In this document: positions 32,781 through 40,662 of the stretch, in pieces
Layout: each line of letters starts with the position of its first letter
Position numbering within the stretch: the stretch's first letter is position 1
DNA from: an uncultured Collinsella sp.
Lineage (GTDB): Bacteria; Actinomycetota; Coriobacteriia; Coriobacteriales; Coriobacteriaceae
Direction: 5' to 3'
DNA: 52,310 nucleotides
Assembly (NCBI GenBank): GCA_902478545.1
Contig: CABSLA010000011.1
Coordinates: forward strand, 1 to 52,310
The notes under the pieces: model-generated
Told to the model about the DNA's origin: nothing
The model's input: only the letters and a program-made list of their open reading frames with translations
Databases searched by the model: none
Position numbers and translations under genes: made by a program

Positions 32781-33674
32781 GTGATCGTGTTCGCGGGGCC
32801 TGGCGTGGCGGGGGCCATCCGAAACCAGTTCAACCTGGTCGGCAACACGGTGAACAGCGGGACGACCGGCGGCGCCGAGGGCGGTGGCGCGTCCGGCGGC
32901 GGTTCAACCGGGGCCGATTCAGCGACCGTCCAGGCGGCAATCGCCAAGGACGCGAAGGACTGGACGCTCGACGAGCAGAAGGCCGTGGCCGAGGACATCG
33001 CCGCCAAGGGCGAGGCGTCGCCCGCCTACGCCAAGGCGAAGGCCGCGATGGACGCAGGGACGAAGTTCTCGATGAAGCTCAACGACGGCAAGACGCTCGA
33101 GTACCGAATCATCGGCATCAACCACGACGATTTGGCCGACGGATCGGGCAAGGCGGGACTAACCTTTCTCACAACTTCTATGATCTTCAATTCCCGGATG
33201 AACGCTACGGCAACTAACGCTGGCGGCTGGGAGAAGTCGGAGCTCCGCCAGGAGATGAACTCCGGCTATATTTGGGGCTTGATGCCGTCTGAACTCCAGT
33301 CCAAGGTGAAAGCGGTTAAGAAATTTACGAATAACGTGGGAGGCACAGACAAGAATGCTGCTGTGACACCGACTGTGGACAAGCTGTTCCTGCTCAGCTA
33401 CTCCGAGATTGTCCCCACATCCTTCTGGGCATCCAGCTATCCTTGGACCTCCTCCGAGGGCACCCAGTACGAGGCCTTCAAGGGCAAGGTGACGGCGAAC
33501 TATTCTGGTAATGCCTGTCTGCAGATTGGCGACTATTGGTGGGAGCGTTCAGTGAGTCCGAGCGGCTCTGCGGGCTTCCTCAGTGTCGGCAGGTACGGCG
33601 ATCCGTCGAACTACAACGCCGGCGCGAGCGGCGCGACGTACTCGAGTTGCGTCTGTCCCGTCTGGTGCTTCTAG
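32781..33674 (+). CDS. Flp-pilin-like N-terminus fused to a DUF6273-type domain
   Basis: The frame is open from 32718 and continues IEYVLIIAVIGLVIVFAGPG, a hydrophobic N-terminus like Flp/type IVb pilins (Glu-Tyr then a membrane helix). The only in-frame start after the leader stop is GTG 32781, inside that helix, so the intact body probably lacks its natural start. A Gly/Ser linker follows, then a domain from about residue 90 resembling DUF6273 (LEYRIIGINHDDL, MNSGYIWGLMPSEL, YPWTSSEGTQYEAFKG, YWWERSVSPSGSAGFLSV). The end reads SSCVCPVWCF where relatives usually end GVRPA. A strong terminator follows. A surface or secreted role is inferred. Confidence 0.65.
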   Translation: MIVFAGPGVAGAIRNQFNLVGNTVNSGTTGGAEGGGASGGGSTGADSATVQAAIAKDAKDWTLDEQKAVAEDIAAKGEASPAYAKAKAAMDAGTKFSMKLNDGKTLEYRIIGINHDDLADGSGKAGLTFLTTSMIFNSRMNATATNAGGWEKSELRQEMNSGYIWGLMPSELQSKVKAVKKFTNNVGGTDKNAAVTPTVDKLFLLSYSEIVPTSFWASSYPWTSSEGTQYEAFKGKVTANYSGNACLQIGDYWWERSVSPSGSAGFLSVGRYGDPSNYNAGASGATYSSCVCPVWCF

Positions 33675-33694
33675 CCCTATTTGCACCTAGCCAT

Positions 33695-33728
33695 AAGGCC
33701 CGCGTGACCCCGCGCGGGCCTTTCTTTT
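33695..33728 (+). terminator. Terminator of the pilin-like DUF6273-type gene
   Basis: AAGGCCCGCG (33695-33704) and its complement (33713-33722) form a ten-bp stem with an eight-base loop, followed by TTTCTTTT. It begins 20 bases after the stop. A functional terminator implies the gene is, or recently was, transcribed. Confidence 0.85.
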
Positions 33729-34158
33729 GGCGATTGCTCGAACAATTCTCGTCTTGAAGCATAGTTATCGGGTTGAGGAGAAATGGGGTCATACAGCGGC
33801 TCTCAGAGTGCCAGCCGCACTCCCCCGCCATAATCTCTTCGGCGTCCTCGTATAGAGTCCATCTCACACGGCGTTTCGTCGCGACAGCCCACTTGTCCAT
33901 CGATCAAGTGAACTACTGGAATAAATATAGCGACACGCTTGTTCGTTACAGTTGCTATATCTATGTAAATCGCCGCGATAAATACAGCCTGTACTCGGCT
34001 GTATACCAGCTACGCGTATGTAGATTCATATCGCGTTATTAAATCGGCTCAAGCGTGTGCAAAACGCGCAAGTAGCCGTAAAAGGCGATTATCGCGTAGG
34101 TAGATTATTGGCACCCTGTTGCTTAATCATAATTAAGCAATTGCTTAAAACAAAAAAA
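33729..34158. other. AT-rich spacer with repeats at the edge of the accessory region
   Basis: No convincing gene. The stretch is much richer in A and T than its surroundings. It contains CGCGATA (33974-33980) and its inverse TATCGCG twice (34029-34035, 34090-34096), an imperfect 14-base direct repeat (34013-34026 and 34093-34106, one mismatch), and the palindrome TTGCTTAAT-CATA-ATTAAGCAA (34119-34140) followed by another TTGCTTAA. A minus-strand ORF (33580-33900) has no ribosome site. It may hold a regulatory region or the remains of a mobile element. Confidence 0.45.
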
Positions 34159-34179
34159 GTCAGGCACTAGGTGCCTGAC
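34152..34179 (-). terminator. Terminator of tRNA-Pro
   Basis: On the minus strand GTCAGGCAC and GTGCCTGAC pair around the loop CTA, followed by seven Ts. It begins about 12 bases after the tRNA 3' end, a classical intrinsic terminator. Confidence 0.9.
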
Positions 34180-34190
34180 CTGCAAACCTC

Positions 34191-34267
<77 letters not shown>

Positions 34268-34310
34268 AAGCTTTTGTTTGTTGCTCTGCTCTCGCTCGCA
34301 ACAGGGAGTA

Positions 34311-34339
34311 TATTAACCCGAAACTTTGCCCTTGTGCAA
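34311..34339 (-). promoter_or_regulatory. Promoter of tRNA-Pro
   Basis: On the minus strand TTGCAC (34334-34339), a 17-base spacer and TTAATA (34311-34316) lie about 45 bases upstream of the tRNA. It overlaps the space between the coaBC stop and the tRNA. Confidence 0.6.
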
Positions 34340-34347
34340 GAACTTTT

Positions 34348-35562
34348 TTAAATATTTTGAAGCAAGTCCAAAATTGTATTTGCGAGCTGGGGTTTTGTTA
34401 GCACGGGGAGTTCTTGCGTGCCCGCTGTGCTTACAATCCAGGCCTTGTTAGTGTCGGTTCCAAAGCCCGAATCGGCGCGTGAGACATCGTTGGCGATAAT
34501 GGCATCGCAACCTTTGCGTGCCAATTTGCGCTCGGCGTACTCGACAACGTTATCGGTCTCGGCCGCAAAGCCGATCACGCATCGCTCGCCCTTCTGACGC
34601 GAAAGCTCGGCTAAGATGTCAACGGTCTCGACGAGCTCGATTCGATCCAGGCGCTCGTTAACCTTTTTGAGCTTATGGTCGGCAGGGGCCGCCGGGGTAT
34701 AGTCGGCGACGGCAGCCGCACAAATTGCCGCATCGGCCGTCTGAAAGGCGCTCAGTGCCGCCTGGAGCATCTCTGCGGCGGTTTGCACGCGCACGCACTC
34801 CACGCCGCGGGGAACATCGAGCGATGCCGGTCCCAGCACGAGCGTGACCGCAGCACCGCGGCGAGCAGCCTCCCCCGCCAGGGCGATGCCCATCTTGCCC
34901 GAAGAGCGGTTGCCAATGAATCGCACCGGGTCGATCGGCTCGTGCGTGGGGCCGGCGGTAATCACGATGTGCTTACCTACCAGGTTCTGAGGCGCGGGGT
35001 TAAGCACCTCACAGACAGCCTCGACGATGTCCTGGGGCTCGCTCATGCGGCCTGTGTCCACGTCGCCACAGGCAAGGTAGCCGCTGCCGGGTCCCACCAC
35101 ATGCACGCCTCTGTCGCGCAGCGTGGCCATGTTGGCCTGCGTCGCCGGCGCCTTCCACATGCCGTTGTTCATAGCGGGTGCGATCACGATGGGTCGCGGC
35201 GTCGCAAGAAGCGTGGTGGAGATGAGGTCGTCAGCGATGCCGTTGGCCATCTTGGCGATGATATTGGCCGTTGCGGGCGCCACGACCACCAGATCGGGTT
35301 CCTGCGCCAGCGAAATGTGGTGGATGGGATCGGAGGGGTCGTCGAACAGGCCCACAGCGACCGGCTCGCCCGTGAGCGCGCGGAAGGTGAGCGGCCCCAC
35401 GAACTCGGTGGCATGCTCGCTCATAACGACCTTGACGCGCGCGCCGCGCTTTTGCAGCAGGCGCACGATATTGCACGACTTATAGGCGGCGATCCCGCCG
35501 GTAATGCCCAGCAGGATCGTTTTTCCCTCAAGTTGCATTGAATCGTTGGATGCCGCCGTCAT
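34348..35562 (-). CDS. coaBC: Bifunctional phosphopantothenoylcysteine decarboxylase/synthetase CoaBC
   Basis: CoaBC makes 4'-phosphopantetheine for coenzyme A. The N-terminal flavoprotein (CoaC) part contains ILLGITGGIAAYKSCNIVRLL, the catalytic-histidine region DPIHHISLA and PAMNNGMW. The C-terminal CoaB part contains ITAGPTHEPIDPVRFIGNRSSG and KLKKVNERL. 404 aa is normal. AAGGAAG precedes the ATG by about nine bases. It begins two bases after the zinc-ribbon gene stop and is the last protein gene of the long minus-strand block. Confidence 0.95.
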   Translation of the reverse strand: MTAASNDSMQLEGKTILLGITGGIAAYKSCNIVRLLQKRGARVKVVMSEHATEFVGPLTFRALTGEPVAVGLFDDPSDPIHHISLAQEPDLVVVAPATANIIAKMANGIADDLISTTLLATPRPIVIAPAMNNGMWKAPATQANMATLRDRGVHVVGPGSGYLACGDVDTGRMSEPQDIVEAVCEVLNPAPQNLVGKHIVITAGPTHEPIDPVRFIGNRSSGKMGIALAGEAARRGAAVTLVLGPASLDVPRGVECVRVQTAAEMLQAALSAFQTADAAICAAAVADYTPAAPADHKLKKVNERLDRIELVETVDILAELSRQKGERCVIGFAAETDNVVEYAERKLARKGCDAIIANDVSRADSGFGTDTNKAWIVSTAGTQELPVLTKPQLANTILDLLQNI

Positions 35563-35564
35563 CG

Positions 35565-36284
35565 CTAGGCTTCCTTGCTCGGGAGTACCAGGAGACGGTG
35601 GCAGTACGGGCAGTGCGTAATCTCGCTACCGTCGTGATTGAGGTCGCTCATGGACGATGCCTGCAGCGCGGTGTGGCAAACCGTGGGGATATTGCCCTGG
35701 ATGGTCTCGACGGCCAGGCCGCGGAACTGCTTGAGCAGACGCTCGTAGTCGGTGAGCACGTCGGCCGGCAGCGTGGCGGCAAGCGCAGTGCGCTCCTTAG
35801 TGGCGGCGTCAATCTGAGCCTGCAGGTCGGCGGCCTTAGCGCGCGCGGCCTTGGTATCGGCCTTCACACCCTCCTCGAACTTGGCGATGATGGCCTGCGC
35901 GCGAGCTTCGCGGTCGAGCGCCTCCTTATGGGCGACAACGACATCCTTGCGGGTGTGCTCGATCTTGTCCAGGCGCTTGGCCAGGGTGGCGAGCTCGTTC
36001 TCCAGATCCTGAACCTCGCGGTAGTCAGAACCGTCGACGTGACGCTTCTTGGCGGCCTCGATGGCGTTATTGGTCTGGATCTCGGTGGTGTTGAGATCGT
36101 CGAGCTCAATGTCCAGGTCCTTGCGCTGGGCGTAGAGCTTGGTCATCTCGGCCTTGAGCTTAACGTAGGTCTTGCGCTTGGAAGCGAGCTCCTTGAGCTC
36201 CGGCATATTGGCAAGTTCGCTCTTGTTGCGGGCGAGCTCCAAATCGATCTGTTGCAGCTTGAGTAGCGTAGCGCCGGCGCTCAT
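35565..36284 (-). CDS. Coiled-coil zinc-ribbon domain protein (CT398-like)
   Basis: Residues 1-180 form a long antiparallel coiled coil rich in Lys, Glu and Ala (LQQIDLELARNKSELA onwards); the C-terminus has a zinc-ribbon-like part (TVCHTALQ, then HCPYCHRLL). Only three cysteines are seen: the first knuckle lacks one of the usual pair. Related proteins are often encoded beside Nif3 in Gram-positives, as here. The ATG at 36284 follows AAAGGAGAG and overlaps the Nif3 stop (ATGA). Function is unknown; a role in flagellar or envelope assembly has been suggested for distant relatives. Confidence 0.8.
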   Translation of the reverse strand: MSAGATLLKLQQIDLELARNKSELANMPELKELASKRKTYVKLKAEMTKLYAQRKDLDIELDDLNTTEIQTNNAIEAAKKRHVDGSDYREVQDLENELATLAKRLDKIEHTRKDVVVAHKEALDREARAQAIIAKFEEGVKADTKAARAKAADLQAQIDAATKERTALAATLPADVLTDYERLLKQFRGLAVETIQGNIPTVCHTALQASSMSDLNHDGSEITHCPYCHRLLVLPSKEA

Positions 36285-37090
36285 AAGTTCTCTCCTTTTG
36301 TCACAGTCCACCATTGGCAAGGGTTCAGTATTTTAATCGCATGACGGGGGTCGACCCCGGCGTCAACTGCAGAGTTCATCAATATATCAACGAACGGCTC
36401 CTCGGAGCGGTCATGGCCGAGCAGGATGATGCCCAGACCGCGCAGAGCGAGGTCCTGCGCCACGTGATAGCCCGCCTCGCCCGTCACAATGACATCCGCA
36501 CCGGCGGCGATGGCAAGCTCGCCAAAGTCGCCGAGGGAGCCGCCCAAAATGGCGACGGTGCGGCACGGGTGATCGGCGTCGCCCCATACGCGCGGGTCGC
36601 TGCCAAAGGCCGTGGCGGCACGGTTGGCGAGATCGCGCAGATTGCAGGCGTCATGGAGGGTCGCGAGTGCGCCCAGACCGGTGAGCTCGGGCTCGTCCAC
36701 ATGCTCCAGCGAACTCATGGGCTCAGCGCCCAGCAATTCACTCAAGCGAGTACGCGCTTCGTGCGAGCGGTCCAGGTTGGTGTGAAGCGAGATGATGCTC
36801 ACGCCGCAACGAGCCGCCTCGTACAGTGCAGCGCTGCACTGGGGACGCGCGGAATCCGCCGGACAAAACGCCTCGGGCGCCTTGATATAGATGGGATGAT
36901 GCGTCAGCAGCACGTTGGCACCGGCCTCGAGAGCGCGGCGTACGTTGGCCTCGGTCGCGTCGAGCGCGCAGGCAACACCGCGGATCTCGGCAGCGGGATC
37001 CCCCACAGATAGCCCAACATGATCCCAGCCCTCGGCGTCCGCCTTGGGGTAGCGCGCCAGCAGCGCACGTTCAAGCTCGGAAACGATCAT
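36281..37090 (-). CDS. Nif3-like dinuclear metal centre family protein
   Basis: The Nif3/YqfO family is widespread and poorly understood; some members are linked to GTP cyclohydrolase I type 2 activity in annotations. Motifs here are WDHVGLSVGDP, LLTHHPIYI (metal-binding histidines), ISLHTNLDR and, near the C-terminus, ILLGHDRSEEP. 269 aa corresponds to the short form without the inserted PII-like domain. Overlaps of four bases on both sides (with the cysteine desulfurase and the zinc-ribbon gene) indicate coupled translation. Confidence 0.88.
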   Translation of the reverse strand: MIVSELERALLARYPKADAEGWDHVGLSVGDPAAEIRGVACALDATEANVRRALEAGANVLLTHHPIYIKAPEAFCPADSARPQCSAALYEAARCGVSIISLHTNLDRSHEARTRLSELLGAEPMSSLEHVDEPELTGLGALATLHDACNLRDLANRAATAFGSDPRVWGDADHPCRTVAILGGSLGDFGELAIAAGADVIVTGEAGYHVAQDLALRGLGIILLGHDRSEEPFVDILMNSAVDAGVDPRHAIKILNPCQWWTVTKGENL

Positions 37091-38265
37091 GCGGCGCCTA
37101 CGATCGAGAGCAGCGTCTGGGCAAAGTCGTCCAGATCGCTCGGATTCACGCGGTCATCAAACGAGATGCGCAGCGACCCCAATGCCTGCTCGCGACCAAT
37201 GCCCATGGCGCTGAGCACGTGGCTCGGGTCCATGCTGCCGCTCGAGCAAGCCGATCCAGCCGAAACCTCAAAACCGGCGGCATCGAGCTTGATGATGAGC
37301 TCCTCGGAGTCCATGCCGTCGACGTAGATCGAAACCATACCCGGCAGACGATCGGCCTGCGCGTAGTCGCCCATCGTGGCGTGAATGCGAGGATGGGCCG
37401 TAAGCGTGGCGTAGAGCTTGTCGGAAAGGGCCTGCAGCGTCGCACGCTCCTGGCCCACATTCGGCAGCAACACGGAAGCGGCTGCGGCAAAAGCCAGCTG
37501 CGTGCGCAGATCCTGCGTACCGGCGCGACGGCCGGCTTCCTGTCCACCGCCAAAGATGCGCGGACGCAGCGGCGTGCGGTTCTTAAGGTAGAGCGCGCCG
37601 GATGCCACAGGGCCGCCGATCTTGTGCGCGGCAACGGTCATAGCATCGACGCCCAGCTCGGTGACATCGAGCGGAATATGCAAGTAGCCCTGGATGGCAT
37701 CGGTATGAAACAGGGCGCCGGCAGCATGTGCGGCGGCGGCCAGCTCGCGGATGGGCTGCACCACGCCGGTCTCGTTGTTGGCGACCATAATGCTCACGAG
37801 CGCCACGTCGTCGCCTAGCAAGTCGCTCAGCGCGGCAGTCTCGATGTAGCCCGTACGACAGGGCTGCACCAGGTCGACGGTAAAGCCGGCGGCGCGCAGC
37901 AGCGGCAGGTTATCCAGAATCGAATCGTGCTCGATCGCCGACACGATCACGCGGTCTCGCTTGCGATTGCGCTGACGAGCGCCCTCGGCAAGACCGAGGA
38001 GCGCCAGCTGGTTGGCCTCGGTACCGCCGTTGGTCAGGACGATCTCAGACGGGCGGACGCGCGCGCCAAAGCTACGGGCGATCTCGCGGCGAGCAACCTC
38101 CAGACGCGCAGCGGCCTTGCGGCCGAGCGAATGCAGTGAGTTGGGGTTGACGCCGGCAAGCTCGCTGTCGTCGTACTCGCGCTGCGCAAGGAGCGCCTCG
38201 GCGCGCATGGGCGTCGAGGCGGCATAGTCAAGATTCACGGGTATGCGGTTTTGACCTGCGGTCAT
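37087..38265 (-). CDS. Cysteine desulfurase (NifS/IscS-like)
   Basis: A PLP enzyme that takes sulfur from cysteine for Fe-S clusters or tRNA thiolation. The N-terminal LDYAASTPMR is typical; the PLP lysine is K215 (AAHKIGGP) and the catalytic cysteine is C340 (SAGSACSSG), on a long loop as in IscS/NifS group I enzymes. No scaffold (iscU/sufU) or mnmA gene is adjacent, so the target pathway is open. The ATG lies about 11 bases after GGAGG within the end of rpe. Confidence 0.92.
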   Translation of the reverse strand: MTAGQNRIPVNLDYAASTPMRAEALLAQREYDDSELAGVNPNSLHSLGRKAAARLEVARREIARSFGARVRPSEIVLTNGGTEANQLALLGLAEGARQRNRKRDRVIVSAIEHDSILDNLPLLRAAGFTVDLVQPCRTGYIETAALSDLLGDDVALVSIMVANNETGVVQPIRELAAAAHAAGALFHTDAIQGYLHIPLDVTELGVDAMTVAAHKIGGPVASGALYLKNRTPLRPRIFGGGQEAGRRAGTQDLRTQLAFAAAASVLLPNVGQERATLQALSDKLYATLTAHPRIHATMGDYAQADRLPGMVSIYVDGMDSEELIIKLDAAGFEVSAGSACSSGSMDPSHVLSAMGIGREQALGSLRISFDDRVNPSDLDDFAQTLLSIVGAA

Positions 38266-38271
38266 AAGGGT

Positions 38272-38943
38272 TTATGCCTCCTGTGCGGCCTCGTTGCCCA
38301 GCTTCTGCAGCAGTGCAACCTCGGCGGCGGGATCTTCGGACTTAAATACGGCGGAGCCGGCTACGAGCACGTTGGCGCCGGCCTTGACGACCTCGGCGAT
38401 GTTCTTGGAAGAAATGCCGCCGTCGACCTCGATGAGGGGCGAAACGCCGTGACGCTCGCACATGGCCGTAAGCTCGTGCAGCTTTGCAATGGTGCCCGGG
38501 ATAAAGCTCTGGCCGCCAAAGCCAGGGTTCACGCTCATCAACAGCACCATATCCACGACGTCGATGATGCTCTCGAGTACGCACACGGGCGTGGCGGGAT
38601 TGAGCACCACACCGGCCTTGACGCCGCGCTGCTGCAGATGGGTGAGCGTGCGGTGCAGATGCGTGGAGGCCTCGTAGTGAACGGTAATCATGTCGGCACC
38701 GGCGTCGGCGTACCAATCGACCGTCTCGTCGGGGTTAGACACCATCAGGTGCGCGTCGACCGGTACATTTGTGGAGCGCTTGACGGCTTTAAGGATGTCA
38801 ACGCCAAAGGTCAGGTTGCCGGTAAAGTGACCGTCCATGACGTCGAAGTGCACGTAGTCGGCACCGGCGATCTTGTCGAGCTCGCCCTTGAGGTTGGCCA
38901 TGTCGGCCGAAAGGACGGACGGAGCGATTTTGATGGAACCCAT
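38272..38943 (-). CDS. rpe: Ribulose-phosphate 3-epimerase
   Basis: Rpe interconverts ribulose 5-phosphate and xylulose 5-phosphate in the pentose phosphate pathway. Motifs are IKIAPSVLSADMANLKGEL, HFDVMDGHFTGNLTFG (metal site), DAHLMVSNPD, LMSVNPGFGGQSFIP and EVDGGISSKN. The 223 residues match the family. AAAGGC precedes the ATG. It lies between gpsA and the cysteine desulfurase gene. Confidence 0.95.
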   Translation of the reverse strand: MGSIKIAPSVLSADMANLKGELDKIAGADYVHFDVMDGHFTGNLTFGVDILKAVKRSTNVPVDAHLMVSNPDETVDWYADAGADMITVHYEASTHLHRTLTHLQQRGVKAGVVLNPATPVCVLESIIDVVDMVLLMSVNPGFGGQSFIPGTIAKLHELTAMCERHGVSPLIEVDGGISSKNIAEVVKAGANVLVAGSAVFKSEDPAAEVALLQKLGNEAAQEA

Positions 38944-38961
38944 GGTAGTAGCCTTTCTGCG

Positions 38962-39969
38962 CTAGTCGGTGAGTCCGTAGAACTCTTGAGAGGGGACGCG
39001 ATCGGTGAGAATCTCGAGCGCCCTATCCAAAGTAACACCGTTGTAGAGCGTTTGCTCCACGGCAAAGGTGAGCGGAATGTCTACGCCCAGTGAACGGGCG
39101 AGCTCGCTGACGCTTCGTGCCGCGACGGCACCTTCGACCACCATATGCGTGCGTGCCTGGTACTCGTCGAGCGAAACGCCATGAGCGAACTCGTAGCCAA
39201 AGGTGCGGTTGCGCGAATGCTCCGAGGTGCAGGTGGCGATAAGGTCGCCCATGCCGGCAAGTCCCATGCAAGTCATGGCCTGGCCGCCGCGGGCGTGCAC
39301 CAGGCGGCTGATCTCGGCCAAGCCGCGCGTCATGATAAGGGCGAGCGTATTGTCGCCCGCGCCGGAGCCGGCGGAGATGCCGCACACGATGGCGATGACG
39401 TTTTTCATGGCTCCACAGACCTCGACGCCCGTCATGTCCTGCGACAGGTAAATGCGGAAGGCCGTGGATAGGAGCAGGTCCTTAAAGGTCTCCCCTATCT
39501 GCGGATCTTCGCTGGCGATGACGGCGGCCGAAAGCCCGCCGCGGCAGATTTCCTCGGCATGGTTGGGGCCCGAAAGCGCCGCCACGCGTGACTCGTTGCC
39601 AATCTCGATGGCGATGACCTCGCTCATGAGCAGGCCGGACTCGGGCTCGATGCCCTTGGTGAGGCACAGAACCGGCGTCTCATCCGCGATGAACGGCGCC
39701 GCCTTGTGGCAAACGCTACGCAGGTGCGTGGAGGGCACGGCAAAGATGATGGCGTCGGAGTCGTCGAGCGCCTGGGACAGGTCCGTCGTGGCGACAACGT
39801 TTTCCGGCAGCACGTAGTCCACCAGATAGCGGGGATTACGGTGCTCGCCGTTAATGCCGGCGGCCGTCTGCTCGCTATGAGCCCACATGGTCACGCGCGC
39901 GGCTCGCGCGGCGGCAAGGCCGGCGACGGCGGTTCCCCAGGAGCCGGAGCCAATCAGCGCAACATTCAT
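38962..39969 (-). CDS. gpsA: Glycerol-3-phosphate dehydrogenase [NAD(P)+]
   Basis: GpsA supplies sn-glycerol 3-phosphate for phospholipids. The N-terminal dinucleotide fold is NVALIGSGSWGTAVAGLAA; further signatures are LCLTKGIEP, ALSGPNHAEEI, the catalytic-lysine region VCGAMKNVIAIVCGISAG, and TCTSEHSRNRTFG. AGGAGAG precedes the start. It directly follows plsY, the acyltransferase that uses its product. Confidence 0.95.
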   Translation of the reverse strand: MNVALIGSGSWGTAVAGLAAARAARVTMWAHSEQTAAGINGEHRNPRYLVDYVLPENVVATTDLSQALDDSDAIIFAVPSTHLRSVCHKAAPFIADETPVLCLTKGIEPESGLLMSEVIAIEIGNESRVAALSGPNHAEEICRGGLSAAVIASEDPQIGETFKDLLLSTAFRIYLSQDMTGVEVCGAMKNVIAIVCGISAGSGAGDNTLALIMTRGLAEISRLVHARGGQAMTCMGLAGMGDLIATCTSEHSRNRTFGYEFAHGVSLDEYQARTHMVVEGAVAARSVSELARSLGVDIPLTFAVEQTLYNGVTLDRALEILTDRVPSQEFYGLTD

Positions 39970-39978
39970 GACTCTCTC

Positions 39979-40662
39979 CTACTTATCGTCGGGCTCGGTG
40001 ACGCGCTTGGTAAACGAGAGCTTGGACTCCTTACCGGTCATGAGCTTTTTGATGTTCGCGCGATGGGCCCACACTACGGTGATGCCGATCATCGCCATGC
40101 AAAACTTGAGGCCCAGGCTGCTGTACGGAAAGACCGCACAGGCAGCGATGGGAAGACCAATGGCGGCGGCAAGCGAGCCCACCGACACAAACTTGGTGAT
40201 GGCGACGGCAACGATAAACATACCCAGCAGCGACAGACCAATGGGCCAGTACCAGGCAAGAATCACGCCCAAGCCCACGGCGATACCCTTGCCGCCGTGG
40301 AAGTTAAGGTAGGGCGAGAAGATGTGTCCCCACACGGCAGCCAGGCAAATGACGCCGATCATCCAGTCACCGGCGGCACCGGGAGCCATGATGCTCGGCG
40401 GAAAGCCATAGCCCACGCTCGCGATGAGCGGACGCGCGATAAGGACGCAGATGGCGCCCTTAAGGCAGTCGAACAGCAGCGTGAGCGCGGCCACCTTGGG
40501 GCCGGCTACGCGCAGGGCGTTGGTGGTGCCGATGTTGCCGGAGCCCGCCTTGCGAATGTCGGTGTGGTTGAACACGCGGCCCAGGATCAGGCCAAACGGA
40601 ATCGCCCCGATAAAGAACGAGACCACGGCGCAGATGGCGGTCAGCAGGATCGGATTAAGCAT
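39979..40662 (-). CDS. plsY: Acyl-phosphate:glycerol-3-phosphate acyltransferase PlsY
   Basis: PlsY is the membrane enzyme that acylates glycerol 3-phosphate with acyl phosphate. Features are an N-terminal helix followed by IPFGLILGRVF, the GSGNIGTTNALRVAGPK motif, the NFHGGKGIAVGLG motif, and five or more membrane helices in 227 aa. I chose ATG 40662, downstream of AAGGAG; the ORF upstream of it is out-of-frame coding of der. It overlaps der by eight bases and precedes gpsA. Confidence 0.93.
   Translation of the reverse strand: MLNPILLTAICAVVSFFIGAIPFGLILGRVFNHTDIRKAGSGNIGTTNALRVAGPKVAALTLLFDCLKGAICVLIARPLIASVGYGFPPSIMAPGAAGDWMIGVICLAAVWGHIFSPYLNFHGGKGIAVGLGVILAWYWPIGLSLLGMFIVAVAITKFVSVGSLAAAIGLPIAACAVFPYSSLGLKFCMAMIGITVVWAHRANIKKLMTGKESKLSFTKRVTEPDDK

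Noticed and set aside
33580..33900. 106-codon minus-strand ORF beginning MDKWAVATKRRV
   Set aside because: It runs through the terminator of the pilin-like gene and into its 3' end, with no ribosome site; possibly a gene remnant but not supportable.
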